DNA of 64,000 nucleotides, taken from NCBI GenBank assembly GCA_021927905.1, contig BLLK01000047.1:1736001-1800000 (forward strand), in the 5' to 3' direction. Under the pieces are notes generated by a model. The model did no database searches. It had not been told where the DNA came from and saw only the letters and a list, made by a program, of their open reading frames with translations. The position numbers and the translations under genes were made by a program. Shown piece by piece: positions 43,627-55,532 of the stretch. How positions within the stretch are numbered: position 1 is the first letter of the stretch; every line of letters begins with the position of its first letter. The stretch is from Chaetoceros tenuissimus (Eukaryota > Bacillariophyta > Thalassiosirophyceae > Chaetocerotales > Chaetocerotaceae).

Positions 43627-46600
43627 ATGGAAGGAAGAAGGAGAATTTGGATTCTAGTTTCCTGCTTTACAATTTGGCAAGGCATTGGCAGAGGAGTACT
43701 TGGATTCACACTCCCAACATCAAATAATGCGATTCTTTGTCCTTCTACTTCTCGTAATCCGAGAAGTAATGATATCAGTAGGATAAATCCAAGGATACAA
43801 ACACAGCTAAATGGTATTAGAGGATTTCGTTCGTGGTTTGAGTCACAGTTTCCAAATGCAATGAAAACTATTGAACACTCGCAAAAATATAAACAGACTG
43901 AACAATTTCATCATGTTTTGATTGATATGAATCAACTTCTCCATGTCACATTGAGAAGATCCAGAAGTGAGGGGCATGCCCTTATTTTGTTAATTCAGGA
44001 ATTAGATAAAGCTATGGAAATCGCTTCGCCTACTAGGTCAATCGTTCTTGCTTTTGATGGACCACCTGCGGCAGCAAAACTTGCAACTCAAAGAAGAAGA
44101 CGACGTGGTACTGTTTTGCGAGCAGAGAGGAAGAAAGCAAGAATGGAACTATTGATAGAAAGAGGATTGCTTCCACAGACCACATCTAATGATAGTGTTG
44201 CTAAAAAACGAAGGCGTAAAGATAAAGCTCAGAAGGAGGAAGAAACTCTGAGAATAACACCAGGCACTCTTTTTATGGATAGAGCTCATGAAGCTGTTTT
44301 GTATTGGGCATGGCAAAGACTCGAAGGAAAAGGGAAATTATCAACGTGCAGAATATACATATCGCCTTCTACTGTACCAGGCGAGGGAGAAGTGAAGCTA
44401 TTAGATTGGTTAATACAAGCTGGGAGTGACAATCGACCTATCGTAAGATTAAACAGAAAATCGAAAGGAAAAGTATCTAAATCGAACAATAAGAAGAAGA
44501 AGAAGCAGACATTACTTGGGCTAGAAATGGACCATAATAAGAAAAGAATAGTCCGACCTGGGGAATCTGTAGCTATCATGGGTGGAGACTCTGATTTAGT
44601 ATTGGAAGGATTATGTGTTCCCCCTTCGATAACGCATAACATTTTTGTCATCCTTCCCTCGGGAGGAAGCACAAGCTATGTGGTTAGTTTGTGGGAGACA
44701 ACTCTCACCTTGGGGAAATATCTTGGCAAGAAGTTTGACCCTGCAGAAATTATGAGAGTCCGAACGGACCTTGTTTTACTTTTAATTATGAATGGAAATG
44801 ACTACTTACCCAAATTGAGAGGCAGTGCTGGTTTCAATAAACTTTTTCATACATATTTGTCTCTCTTGAAAAAGTGGATTAAGACTGAAACAGATCAGAA
44901 GCCTTATCTAGTGGATCCAGATACTTTGGAATTCAATTTACCCTTTTGTCTTGCATTTTTCCGAACATTAGCTAAGATGGCACCAAAGCAGCTAGCAACA
45001 GCATCAGATATTTCTCCTCTTTCTCAAAGCGTCACTGCACTCAGTCAACTTTATAGCATGGTGGTAAGTTCATACATGTTGTTTTTGTCACTGTCTCGTA
45101 TTCAGAATAAAATTTGAATTTCACCTTCAATCTTGAATACCCTAGGATGCTGGCTTCCTTCCGTCTCCAGCGGACTTTGAAAGGATACAAATTCCAGGAA
45201 GTAATGATGGCACAGAAATATTACGATTAACATTGGGCAATGGTGATAGACATAGTGTGACAGGGAAGAAGTTTCAATATGAACTCCGCCACAAAATAAC
45301 ATCAGAAAGACCATTAAAGAAAGCAAAACAGGACCTAGCAAACATAGCTTTAGAGGAGTTATTGGGTGCAGATTATTCGGAGCTGAATGACTTATTTCCT
45401 ATTTCTTCAAACGGAGACTCAGAAAGTGACTCAGAGGATAGTGATTTTGATTTCGGTGGGTATAGTTGGGAGATTAGATCTCCGGCCGAAAGCAGTGTTC
45501 CTGAATACCTGAAGGGTCTACTTTGGAATTTATCGACCTATCAAGACGGTGTGTGTTCGAATTATTCATTCAATTACGGAAGACGAATGTCTCCTACAGC
45601 AGACGAGGTTGTGAGTTACTTTGAGGACGCATTAAATTCAAAATTGAAAGTAGACAGAGAACTTTTATTGAGTGATCCATTTGTAAATCCATTGAGTTCG
45701 GAGCTCTCCTGTCTAGCTGCACTCCCTTCTCAAGTTGACTATTTGATTAAGCAGCCTTACCGGCAGTTATCAGTCGATGGTACTGTAGAAAAAATTTATG
45801 GTGACTGCATGGACCCTGAGACTAATGTTTTTGATATGGCTCTTTTCGATATGAAGTGCAAGACTGTTTTGAGAGAGCTTGATCACTCTACTGCAGCCAA
45901 AAAAGAGGAAGTGGTTTCACAGCGTCAATCGAAACTTCGTCAAATTAGAACTGGAGACTCTTTTTGGACTGTCATAAGCAAGTCAAGATCTCCACTTGTA
46001 CATCCATTCAAGCCACCACTTCCATTTACTACAAGATTGTCAAATTTACGCTATAATCCGCTCATTAAAGCAACTCACATTTTGGCGAGTGATAGACCAC
46101 GTTGGTTACGAGACGACCTCCAAAAAAGTAAGATTGATACTAACAGTACTGATTTGCTAGTAGATGATAAACAAAGTGATATGGGTAAGCTACTCATAAA
46201 CGCTCTTGGAGATGAAACTAAGCTCGAAAATGTCGGATATAAATTAGTATATCAACCTGGGAATATTGTTGAACAAACAAAAAATAGGAAAAAAAGCAAA
46301 AGTAGGGAGACTTTCGAAGACTTTGACAATAAAAGCTTACGCATTGTTGATCGAGAGATAATGCAATACGAAATTGAAAGAATGAAGAAATACAAAATAG
46401 ATGCACCAAAACTTTCTAGAAATAGCACTGATGGTTTCAATGCGTTGCAGTGTCTACAACAGTTTTATGATGGTGACTTAATAAGTGATCTTGATTGGAA
46501 CATTGCAACCCCATCAAAATCAAAATACGCTTCCAGATACCCTGACTTGTACGAAGAGATTAAACTATCTATAGTGACGGTGGAGAATAAAGCCATTTCT

Positions 46601-47068
46601 ATTCGACAAGATAGAAATACCAAACTATTTTCTCGAAAAGTAGTTAAACACTCTCTAGCTTCAAATGTGATGGTCTCTCTTTTCGAACACCATGATAAGG
46701 AATGGTATAGCATGTCTGTAAAAGAAATGAAGTCTCTCATGATACCTTCGCACAAGAGCAATTCTACAGTCGAAGATGTAAATGCACTCCAGTGCCTACA
46801 TCAGTTGAAAGATGCCCGCTTAGTTCAAGTTACCTGGCACTTTTATGACCACGATCATATAGATACAATAGAATACGTCGAACTGACAATTGAAAATGAT
46901 GCAGTCAACTTCTCATTTTCCGAGGAAAGAAATGTAAATCAGCACTCAAAAATGAGTCTCAAACATAGACTTGCGAACAAAGCTATGGAAAAACTTGTTG
47001 GTGGTGAAGATTGTGATTGGAGATCTATGACTTTATCTGAACTCAAGGAATTCATCACTAAATTGTAA
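43627..47068 (+). CDS. XRN-family 5'-3' exoribonuclease with plastid-type leader and C-terminal repeats
   Basis: Exons 43627-45063 and 45146-47068 (82-nt intron); 1119 residues. The N-terminus RRRIWILVSCFTIWQGIG is a signal peptide followed by GVLGFTLP, similar to the diatom plastid motif in which Phe follows the cleavage site. The XRN domain then starts at GIRGFRSWF. Catalytic acidic motifs are present: LIDMNQLLH, FDGPPAAAKLATQRRRR, VPGEGEVKLLDWL, GGDSDLVLEG and MNGNDYLPK. The last 210 residues hold two related units, each starting NALQCL(H/Q)Q and ending in a Leu/Ala helix then a short WxSM(T/S) block, at about 905-1005 and 1020-1119. They resemble double-stranded-RNA-binding folds. XRNs are normally cytosolic or nuclear; a plastid role in RNA decay is inference. 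Confidence 0.85.
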
Positions 47069-47233
47069 CAATAGTGTAATGACTAAGGCACGGATTGATA
47101 CACTCTTAAAAAGATGGCTGTATTATTACTCTTGAAATTGGAGAATTTTTCTAATAATGTGAAATCGCTTATGGTTTGATATTTGTAAATGCACCATACC
47201 ATATTGTTTCTTAGAATGCAATTAATTGTATAA

Positions 47234-48505
47234 TCAAAGTGGTTGCTCACCAGTCAAGTTTCTTATCGAACGCTTCACACCTCTTTCAAGTATTTGAAGT
47301 TGCTCTTCTATGTCATAACATTCGAGCATTTTTCCACGAATTTCAAAAGAGACACCTAAAGGAGGAAGAGGATTGATTAATGCAGCAGCCCAGAAAACAT
47401 AGTCATAAACATTTTCCAAGGGTTTTGGTCCTAGATCTTTCAAAACACGGCGCAAGAGGTTTTCAGGTTTAACAGAAAGAATTGGAGCGTCTTTACGCAC
47501 TCTTGTCATTGCTGTGACACCTAGATTTTCATAGGTTTTGGGATCTGATGCTAGACGATACCACTCATCCACTAAACCATCGATTCGAGTAATATCTTCT
47601 GTCCAATTGTGGTCAATCAAAGAACTTTCATGAAGTACATCAATTGGATGAGAATCCCATTCTGCTGATGTCTTTTGTGATGTACTTGCAGATTCCTCTT
47701 GATAAAAATCATTTGTTCTCAAACTACCGAGATGCTCTTGAGGTACGTCTAAAAACCTTTCTTCACCGAATCCCAGGACTACTTCCTCTCCATCTGGATC
47801 ATATGATCTGCGCCATCGTCCAATCCTCTTCTTCATTCCAATTTGATCACCTATTAATCTACATCTTTTAACACCGACAATGACGAAATCTACAGCTGTA
47901 GGTATTTTTTCTTCTGAAACATCTCCTTTAGAAACTGTATCCATGTATTCTATTTTGCATATGCATCCATTTCTTCTTATTTTTCTTGATTTGAAATCCA
48001 AGCTAACCATCATGAAATATCCACCTAATCCAATCTTTTGCATGAATAACATAAATGTAGGGTCTTGAGTCCGCGCCTCTAATCTTTGCATCGGTAACAG
48101 AGCATCAAAGCAAATAACAGGAAGATCCATAATTAATGACGGATTCTGTACCCCAGAATCAATATCCATCTGAAACTGATCCAATTTTTCCTTCACAGAC
48201 TGTGACCTTGATATCTCTTTAATTCTTTGAGAGAGTGCTGCTAGAGATTCAGTTGACTTGGCTTCATCCTCTGCATCTTCTTTATTCTTAAGTTCTTGAA
48301 TTCTTGAATTCAGTGCGCTGAGGTCGAAATTTTTGTTTTCCTCTTGACCATCACCTGCTTCATTGTCATTTGCGCCATTTGATAAGACATGATTTTCTCT
48401 CTTTTGGAAAGGAGTCAAAAGACGTAATTGACTTTTAGAAAGATGAACAAGGAAGCATGAAGATGGGGTTAGAGCGCCCAGTAGTAGCAATGCTTTCAAC
48501 TTCAT
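47234..48505 (-). CDS. Lon N-terminal-domain-like protein, probably plastid-targeted
   Basis: Encodes 423 residues in one exon. The N-terminus MKLKALLLLGALTPSSCFLVHL reads as a signal peptide followed by an SCF-type plastid cleavage motif. A short helical region (about 60-115) precedes a domain beginning DLPVICFDALLPMQRLEARTQ and GYFMMVSLD, which resembles the substrate-recognition (LAN/PUA-like) domain of Lon protease. The ATPase and peptidase parts of Lon are absent, so this is a stand-alone Lon-N protein like those found in plants, algae and bacteria, of uncertain role. It is convergent with the XRN-like gene (165 bp) and divergent from the GST-like gene (382 bp). Confidence 0.7.
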   Translation of the reverse strand: MKLKALLLLGALTPSSCFLVHLSKSQLRLLTPFQKRENHVLSNGANDNEAGDGQEENKNFDLSALNSRIQELKNKEDAEDEAKSTESLAALSQRIKEISRSQSVKEKLDQFQMDIDSGVQNPSLIMDLPVICFDALLPMQRLEARTQDPTFMLFMQKIGLGGYFMMVSLDFKSRKIRRNGCICKIEYMDTVSKGDVSEEKIPTAVDFVIVGVKRCRLIGDQIGMKKRIGRWRRSYDPDGEEVVLGFGEERFLDVPQEHLGSLRTNDFYQEESASTSQKTSAEWDSHPIDVLHESSLIDHNWTEDITRIDGLVDEWYRLASDPKTYENLGVTAMTRVRKDAPILSVKPENLLRRVLKDLGPKPLENVYDYVFWAAALINPLPPLGVSFEIRGKMLECYDIEEQLQILERGVKRSIRNLTGEQPL

Positions 48506-48887
48506 TTCACGAATACGAGGCTGAGTGCAAGCTCTACGCTGAAGTTAAGATCGCACTTGTAGGAAAACTATTTAGAAATGAAAATATCTTTACGCTTACG
48601 CAGTAACCATGGCACGCTTCTTCAGACCCAATGTCGCTAACCAAGATTTCTCTTGACAAGTGTCAACGTACGACCGCAAAGAAGTAGGACACGTCGGCTC
48701 ATTTGGAGTTACACCGCAAAAGTACGTGGTCTGCTTCTCATCAAAGATACAAGATACAGCATACAGCACACAACGAACCATATCAAAATCTTAACGAGAG
48801 TGACTTGAATGAATCATCTGTTGTTTTAACAACTTTTGTGTAACACATATAATTCCATTCTCTGCCTTGCCTATCAGAGTCACGAAA
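48506..48887. other. Divergent intergenic region, 382 bp
   Basis: Between the Lon-N-like (-) and GST-like (+) genes. It contains a 61-codon minus frame (48596-48781) with no similarity to anything known; treated as non-coding. Confidence 0.4.
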
Positions 48888-50700
48888 ATGAGATTTAATT
48901 TCAAGGCTTTGTTTCTCTTGGCATCAGCAACAAACGGATTCCAAGTACCAACCATATCACGCAATAATCCCTCTCTCTTTGTCACTTCTACTGGATCTCT
49001 ATCATCAAACCTTGATAATTCTCAAGGCATCAATCGCAAAATCACATTCGCAAGATCTTCAACATTATCAATGAGTACTAGTACAGAAGTCTCAAGTTGG
49101 GGAGATCTCACAGCGTTGTCAAACTCTCAACCAATTGGAGCAGCGTTGAATAATGAAGTAGAAGTAAGAAAGACAGGAAAAGCATCTCCTCATGTGCAAT
49201 CCAAGCTAAGGCTTTTTGCATCAGATGAAAAACCAAAGATTACGTTGTATCGTGATCATGCAGGCTGGTGTAAGTAGTGAAATTGATTCATAGTATCGAC
49301 ATTTCACAAAATCATTTTCCTTACATCATAATTTTTTCGTCGACTAATTGTTAGGTCCATATTGTCAAAAAACAATGCTTTTAATTGAAGAGAAAGAGGT
49401 ACCAATAAACATTGAGCTAGTACCGATGAGAAGTTATGGAGATAAGCCAGCTGAATTCATGCGAATGGTTCCCGGAGGAATACTTCCTGCAATTACTGTT
49501 GAAAAAGAAAATGGACAAAAACAAGTAATCACCGAAAGTAGTGTCATCATGGAATTGCTCGATCAGTGGCATCCAGAGTCTGAGGGATACAAACCGATGT
49601 TACCAGCAGATGATGATAATGATGGATGGAATAAGTATAATCGCCTATCTAGATTGGAAAGAGAGTTGTTTTCATGGTGGTGCACCTTCATGTTTAGACC
49701 AGAAGGTCCAAAAATGTCAGTACCAGGTTTTATGGGAATGATCACAGGCAAGAAAGGACCTGAAATGTCAGGAAGCATGACAGGCTTCCTTGATTGTATG
49801 GAAAAGGTTGACAAAGAGTTGGCGTCCACGAAAGGTCCTTGGTTTTTTGACAAAGACTACCCAACAATGATTGATTTTGTATACATATCACATGTTGAAA
49901 GAATGCTTGCTTCATGTGCATACTGGAAGGGACTGAATCTTCGCGATGAGGAAATGAAGAAGAAATTTCCAGCACTCAACAAATGGCTTGATGCGTTTGA
50001 CAAAAGAGAATGTTTCCTTGCGTTCAAGAGTGATTACTACACACATGTGAAGGACATTCCACCACAATATGGACCATCTTACAATGGTGGGTTTGAAGAT
50101 CAAAGAGCAACCTTTGCTAAGACAATTGATGGTACCGATGGGAAATCCTGGGTTCTACCTTTACCTTTTGACGATCCAATCCAGCCGCTATACAAGGGCC
50201 CACCATTGCCACTTCGTGCATTGAAAGCAGCTGGGATTGAGGCAGATTCTGATGGCACATATCAAAACTCAGATCCTGAGACAATGACAAGAGCCTGTCG
50301 TCAGATGGCAGGTTGGAAGTTAAGTGGGAACGGAAGCAATGTGGCCAAGTTTGCTGCAAGAGGCGGGAAAAATGGTGCAAAGAATCCAAGGAAACCGTTT
50401 GGAGCAGAACTCGCAGACCCCTATGCAGAACCAGATAGAGATATCATTCCATATGTTGACAGCGCATTAAGAGTTGTCGCAGAAGGTTTGCTCTCCGAAG
50501 CGGCATCCGAAGATGAACATATTGCTTTTCTGCAAAGCTTAGAAAACAAGCTTCGGGCTGCTGTACCATCACAATATACTGACGACGTAATGGCAAGTCT
50601 TGCATACCTTCGAGATCGCGTTGGAGTACCAAGAGACCTTCCTCTTGCAAGTGGTAGACAATTGCGTGCTCATCTGAATTGGGCAATCCGTGCGTTATAG
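48888..50700 (+). CDS. GST-like thioredoxin-fold protein with CPYC motif, plastid-type leader
   Basis: Exons 48888-49269 and 49355-50700 (85-nt intron); 575 residues. MRFNFKALFLLASATNGFQVP is a signal peptide followed by a diatom plastid-type motif with Phe after the cleavage site. A Ser-rich region leads to the thioredoxin fold KITLYRDHAGWCPYCQK, whose CPYC is assembled across the splice, then PGGILPAI and ITESSVIMELLD, which match a GST N-terminal domain. A helical GST C-terminal domain follows (to about 330). An extra C-terminal region of about 240 residues contains PKFAARGG-like basic stretches and AFLQSLENKLRAAVP; I do not recognise it. CPYC suggests dithiol, glutaredoxin-like chemistry. 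Start chosen at the ATG that opens the signal peptide. Confidence 0.82.
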
Positions 50701-51006
50701 AATAAATTAAAACTTGATTAGGAAACTCTGGAATAGCTGATTTTCTAATGTTTTTAGCAATTTGAAATTTCCAATTATTTCAGAAAAATTCAGTCATTTT
50801 TTTTATCTGTCGCATTTCACCCTGTCCCTTTCCCTTTCTTTTCTCTTTTGGTAAAACATACAGTAAAATCCGATCAGTAAAATCCAAACAGCACACATGA
50901 AACTTTGAAGATTATCACATGTACCTTACTCCTTGTTCTGATTAAATCTAACAATTAAGGCAACGCATTCCTTACAACAGAACATAAAAATTTATATAAC
51001 ATAAAA
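50701..51006. other. Intergenic, 306 bp
   Basis: Between the GST-like gene and SPT5. T-rich with CCCTTTCCCTTTC near 50825. A short direct repeat (CAGTAAAATCCGA / CAGTAAAATCCAA) lies at about 50861-50890. No gene. Confidence 0.4.
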
Positions 51007-54000
51007 ATGAATAGAGGAGGGGGTAAAATGCTTCGCCCTGGCGGCAACCAGCCATTTTTTGATGATTCTTCAGATGACTCGGATTCTGATGAAGAAGAAG
51101 AGGTACAGGATGCTCCACCTTCAAGACCAACAACAAATCTATCTTCAGACGAAGATGATGATGATTCAGATGATGATGATGACTTGGGTGCATCGAATAA
51201 AAGATCACGTTCCTTTGATGATGACCGAAAGACTAAGAAATCAAGACCCTCCTTTTTTGACGAAGAGGCTGAGGATGCAGATGACGATGAAGATGAAGAA
51301 GAAGCTTATGGAACTCACCATGATCCTCATGATAGGGTAAAGAGGCACTATACGGAAGATGATATCCGTAGAGAAAACATGGATGAAGAAGCGTTGGCAA
51401 TTATCAATCGTCAGAATAGAAGACGTAATCAAATGGCAAGTTTTAATCCAGATGATGATATTGAAGATGTTGCACGTCAAATTGAGGAAAGACATAGATT
51501 GGCTAGTCGAAGAGTAGACCGTACCGTTCTTGATGATGCTGATATTGCAAATGGTAATCAAAGCTTGGCAGCAGTTACACAGCAGAGTTTGCTTCCTTCG
51601 GTTTCTGATCCTAATCTGTGGATGTTTGGATGTGCAAATGGTAAAGAGCAAGAATTGGTATACCAAATTATGAATAAATGTATTGCATTTGCGAGGCAAG
51701 GAAAGCCACTTGGAATTACATCTGCTGTTGCTGCACAAAGCAAAGGAAGAATCTATATTGAAAGTTACAGTGAACCTGCTGTTAGAGAGGCAATACAGGG
51801 TGTTCGTGGTCTCATGGCTTATTCAATGCGAATGGTACCACTCAATGATATGACAACTGTCATGACTGTCACAGCAAAAAAGAAACCTGGTAAGTTGCGA
51901 ATATAATATTATCGCAAATTGAGCTGCATTATCCATGAATTATTCTCAAATTTATGCTACCTTAGTGAAAAAGAATGAGTGGGTACGTATGGCCAGAGGT
52001 CATTACAAAGGAGATTTGGCACTTGTTCGCGCTGTTCGTGAATCTGGAATTAAATGTATCATTCAATGTGTTCCCCGTCTTGATCTTACTCTATCAGAGT
52101 TGCCACCTGAAGAAGCAAAGATTCGTAGAAGAACTGTCAAACCTCCACAAAAGTTTTTCAATCCACAGGACGTTGCTGCGATGGGGAAACAAAATCTTGC
52201 ACGCCAGCGATTCCCTGGGATGAATGATCTTTACTGTGATTTTTTCGAAGGCAATTATTATTCTGATGGGTATCTTTTGAAAGAAGTCACTGTGGGTACT
52301 ATGGTAAAACCATGTGGTGAAGAAGAACCACCTACTCTTGACGAACTCCAAAGATTCCGGAATAGAAATAAGAATGAAGGGCGTTATGAAGACGATGAAG
52401 AGAACGAAGGATCGAAAATGGCAAAGTCTTTGTTGGAGGAGCTTTCGGATCTACAAGGAAAGACAAGTTTGGGTGAAAAGTCAACCAATAATGGTGGGCT
52501 TGTCATTGGAGATACCATCGAAGTCATTGAGGGAGATTTGGTTGGTATGAGAGGTAAACTCATGAGTATTGATGGGTCAACTGTAAAAGTTAAACCTATT
52601 GGAACGGATAATCTTGGAACTACGGGGGAGATTGAGTTCTTGGTTAGCCAGGTTAGAAAAGATATCCCTGTTGGAGCTCATGTGAAAGTAATTGAAGGAC
52701 GTTATTCAAACGAAACTGGAGTTGTTGTAGCTGTGGAGAAACTCGAAGGAGAGAATGACGCAACAGCTGTGATTCTGACCGACATGACACACAAAGAAGT
52801 ATCAGGTAAGATGCACATTTTACACTTCAAACGTTAAAAAGAGATAGTACCAATTTCCTCATCTTGATCGTTCAAGTCCGTATTTCACAATTGCAGGAGT
52901 CGGCCGAGGTAGCTTCAGGTCAGGATAAGCTTGCTGGATACGAACTACATGACTTGGTAGTGCTCAGTGGTGGAGGATCGGCAAATGAGGTAGGAGTCAT
53001 TGTTCGTGTAGGTCGTGAAGAGTTCACTGTCATCAATAATCATGGTATAGTGCGCGAGGTCCGTCCAGAGGAATTGCGTGGAAAGAGAAATAGTAGCTCA
53101 GGTCGCGCAGTTGCACTTGATGTACAAGGAAATCAAATTCGAGTAGGAGATACTGTCAGTGTTGCAGAAGGCCCACATAAAGGAAAATCGGCTACTATTA
53201 AAAGAATGAATCGCGCCCAGCTGTTTCTTTATTCTCAAACAAGATCTGAAAATGCAGGTATATTTGTTGTGAGAAGTAGAAGTTGTGTTTTGTCTGGATC
53301 CAAGGTTCAACGCGGAGGATCTGATGGACCGAGTGGATTCAGTACGCCTCAGTCGCAACAGAGAGGTGCTAATGGTCCAAATAGGGGGCGCAGAGATGAT
53401 GGGCTTATTGGTAAAACTGTTCGAATTCAAGCCGGTAACTGGAAAGGATATCTTGGAGCAGTTGCTGATGCAACACCTACACATGTCCAGGTTGAGCTTC
53501 ACTCACGTCTTAAGAAAGTCATGGTTCTACGTGAGAGAGTCGCAGTTGTCGGTGATAAATTTGGTGCTACTGAAGATCCAGATCGCTCGAATATGGGCAG
53601 TATGATAGCCCCTACTACTCCATTTCTTGGCGGAGCCACTCCAATGCATGGTGGTGCAACACCGATGCATGGCGGTGCAACACCAATGCATGGTCAACTT
53701 TCCGGTGGTTTTACACCATCACATTCTTCAGGTGGAGATGATGTTTGGCAACCTGGTGGAGTTATTGATATTGCAGAAGAAGAGAATAATAATTCCACCT
53801 GGGCCCCTGGTACATCTCCAACACAAGAGAATGACTTTGGTTCTAGTGCTGCGCCAGAAAGCACATGGAATCCTACAAGCTCAGACCAAGGTTCAACATG
53901 GACTCCTTCCACAAACGACGTTGTACCTAAAATGGAGACAACTGCCACCAGTGCCCCAAAGAAAGAAGAACCAGATTATGGTATTCAAGGTGCAACTGCG

Positions 54001-54333
54001 CTTGGAGCAGATGATGGCCAACAAGCACCAGTTTGGTTTATGGAGCGCGTTTGTATTCAATTTAATGGAAAATCAGCAGTTATTAAAGACGTTGACAACA
54101 AATCAGCAGTTGTTGAATTTGATGATAAAACAACTCAAAACATTACTGCGAGTGAGTGCACCATGGTACCTCCTGGGGAACATGATACTGTTCTTGTAAC
54201 AGGAGGTGCAGATGTAGGTCTGGAAGGTGAACTTGTATGCATTGATGGAACAGATGCAATTCTTCGAGATCCAAATGGAGAATTTAAGATTGTCGATCTC
54301 GTTCACCTTGCTAAAATTGTGGGTGAATCCTAA
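51007..54333 (+). CDS. SPT5: Transcription elongation factor SPT5
   Basis: Exons 51007-51889, 51966-52805 and 52877-54333 (introns 76 and 71 nt); 1059 residues. SPT5 with SPT4 forms DSIF, which clamps RNA polymerase II and controls pausing, elongation and RNA processing. The acidic N-terminus (FDDSSDDSDSDEEEE) is followed by the NGN domain (about 205-295; LWMFGCANGKEQELVYQIM, then GKPLGITSAVAAQSKGRIYIE), and successive KOW domains (for example EWVRMARGHYKGDLALV, DTIEVIEGDLVGMRGKL, VGVIVRVGREEFTVINNHG, GKTVRIQAGNWKGYLG). A C-terminal repeat with three GGATPMHG units (53630-53695) is the target of CTR phosphorylation in other species. A final KOW ends the protein. Confidence 0.96.
53630..53698 (+). 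repeat. SPT5 C-terminal repeat units
   Basis: Three tandem GGATPMHG units (about 24 bp each), preceded by TPFLGG and followed by FTPSH, form the CTR, with repeated Thr-Pro sites for kinase action by family analogy. Confidence 0.85.
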
Positions 54334-55027
54334 AACTCTGGTGCATTTTTAATCAAAGTGAAGCTAAGTAGAGTTTTAGTCAATACGAGTAAACGAATAA
54401 AAAATTATAGCGCAATTTACAACAATGTATTCATGTTTTATAGGATGATTTAGGAAAGATAACATGAAAGAAAAGGCCATTGTGCTGAATACGTTGCATG
54501 CTATCATGCATACTTGCAAATGTCTTGTCGAAAAGGATATGAAGAGGATTATGTAGTATGGGTAGCCAAGAATGACTATGTAATTGAAGCTCATGTTGCT
54601 GGGTCAAGGAACAACTCCCTTCAATTTATTCAAAAATATTTCGGTAGACTTCCAAGAAGGGCCTGTAAATTCAAGAATGATCTTTGTAGTATGTATTCGA
54701 GAACATTGTGATCATTCACACAAAGTGCTTCCAGTATGGGAGTTGTTGATTTTTTTTAAATAATTCTATTTTTACTTAGCCCCATTTTCATTTCAGCAAA
54801 AATATATTTAACGGTAATTTACTATCTTTCTAAATGCTCGTATTATTAGTACGTACATTAGATTCGAAAGTTCTTTCTTGTTCTTAGGCGATGAGGAAGG
54901 AGTCATTGTGCGCACCAATTGGCAATCGTCTTTTTAGAAACTCTGTTCCATCAATAATAGACTTTTCGTAACAAACTAAAGACACCAATCATTTCACCAG
55001 CTAGTTCATAAACTATATTCACATTAC
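54334..55027. other. Intergenic, 694 bp
   Basis: Downstream of SPT5. A 65-codon plus frame (54514-54711) has no recognised similarity. Otherwise AT-rich and apparently gene-free. Confidence 0.35.
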
Positions 55028-55357
55028 ATGATGATTACCCGCATAGTATCTTATGACGCTGATGAGAACGAGTTTTTCGTTGGCCTACCTCATAGCTCGT
55101 CTTGTCAAGAAATATTTAGGTTGGAGTCAAACAGTGAAATTAAGAGTGATTTTTCTTGCATCAAACAAATTCTAGCTTTTGATGAAGATGATAAGCCAGG
55201 CATAATAAGTAGTACTAGAGTTGGGACCTCTTGTAGGTTAGCACTGGAACCTGTACAAGGCAATTCACCTACAAACATCGATATTCAAACGTCAAATAGT
55301 CCCACAATACTCTTTTCTGAAAGAGATGGATACCACTTAAGTTACAATTCAAAATAG
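55028..55357 (+). CDS. Small hypothetical ORF, 109 residues
   Basis: ATG 55028 to TAG 55357. It encodes a soluble, Ser/Asp-rich product with no signal peptide, membrane segment or recognised motif. Its length slightly exceeds chance for AT-rich DNA, and nothing overlaps it. It may be a small gene, one exon of a larger one, or spurious. Confidence 0.3.
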   Translation: MMITRIVSYDADENEFFVGLPHSSSCQEIFRLESNSEIKSDFSCIKQILAFDEDDKPGIISSTRVGTSCRLALEPVQGNSPTNIDIQTSNSPTILFSERDGYHLSYNSK

Positions 55358-55532
55358 TGGATGCATCGGAATTATTTTTCATGAGCGATTTAAGATTCAA
55401 ATATCTATCGAAGGCAAATAAAATTACAAAGCTATCATAGTTATCATAAAATAAACTTGAAATGACATTATTTCTTACTTCAAAAGATACCTAAGTTTTG
55501 TTAAAAAACGTCAATCTAAATTATCAAAGTTA

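Noticed and set aside
48596-48781. 61-codon minus frame between the Lon-N-like and GST-like genes
   Set aside because: Short, in a divergent promoter region, no recognisable motif.
54514-54711. 65-codon frame downstream of SPT5
   Set aside because: Too short, no recognisable features, no supporting splice signals found.
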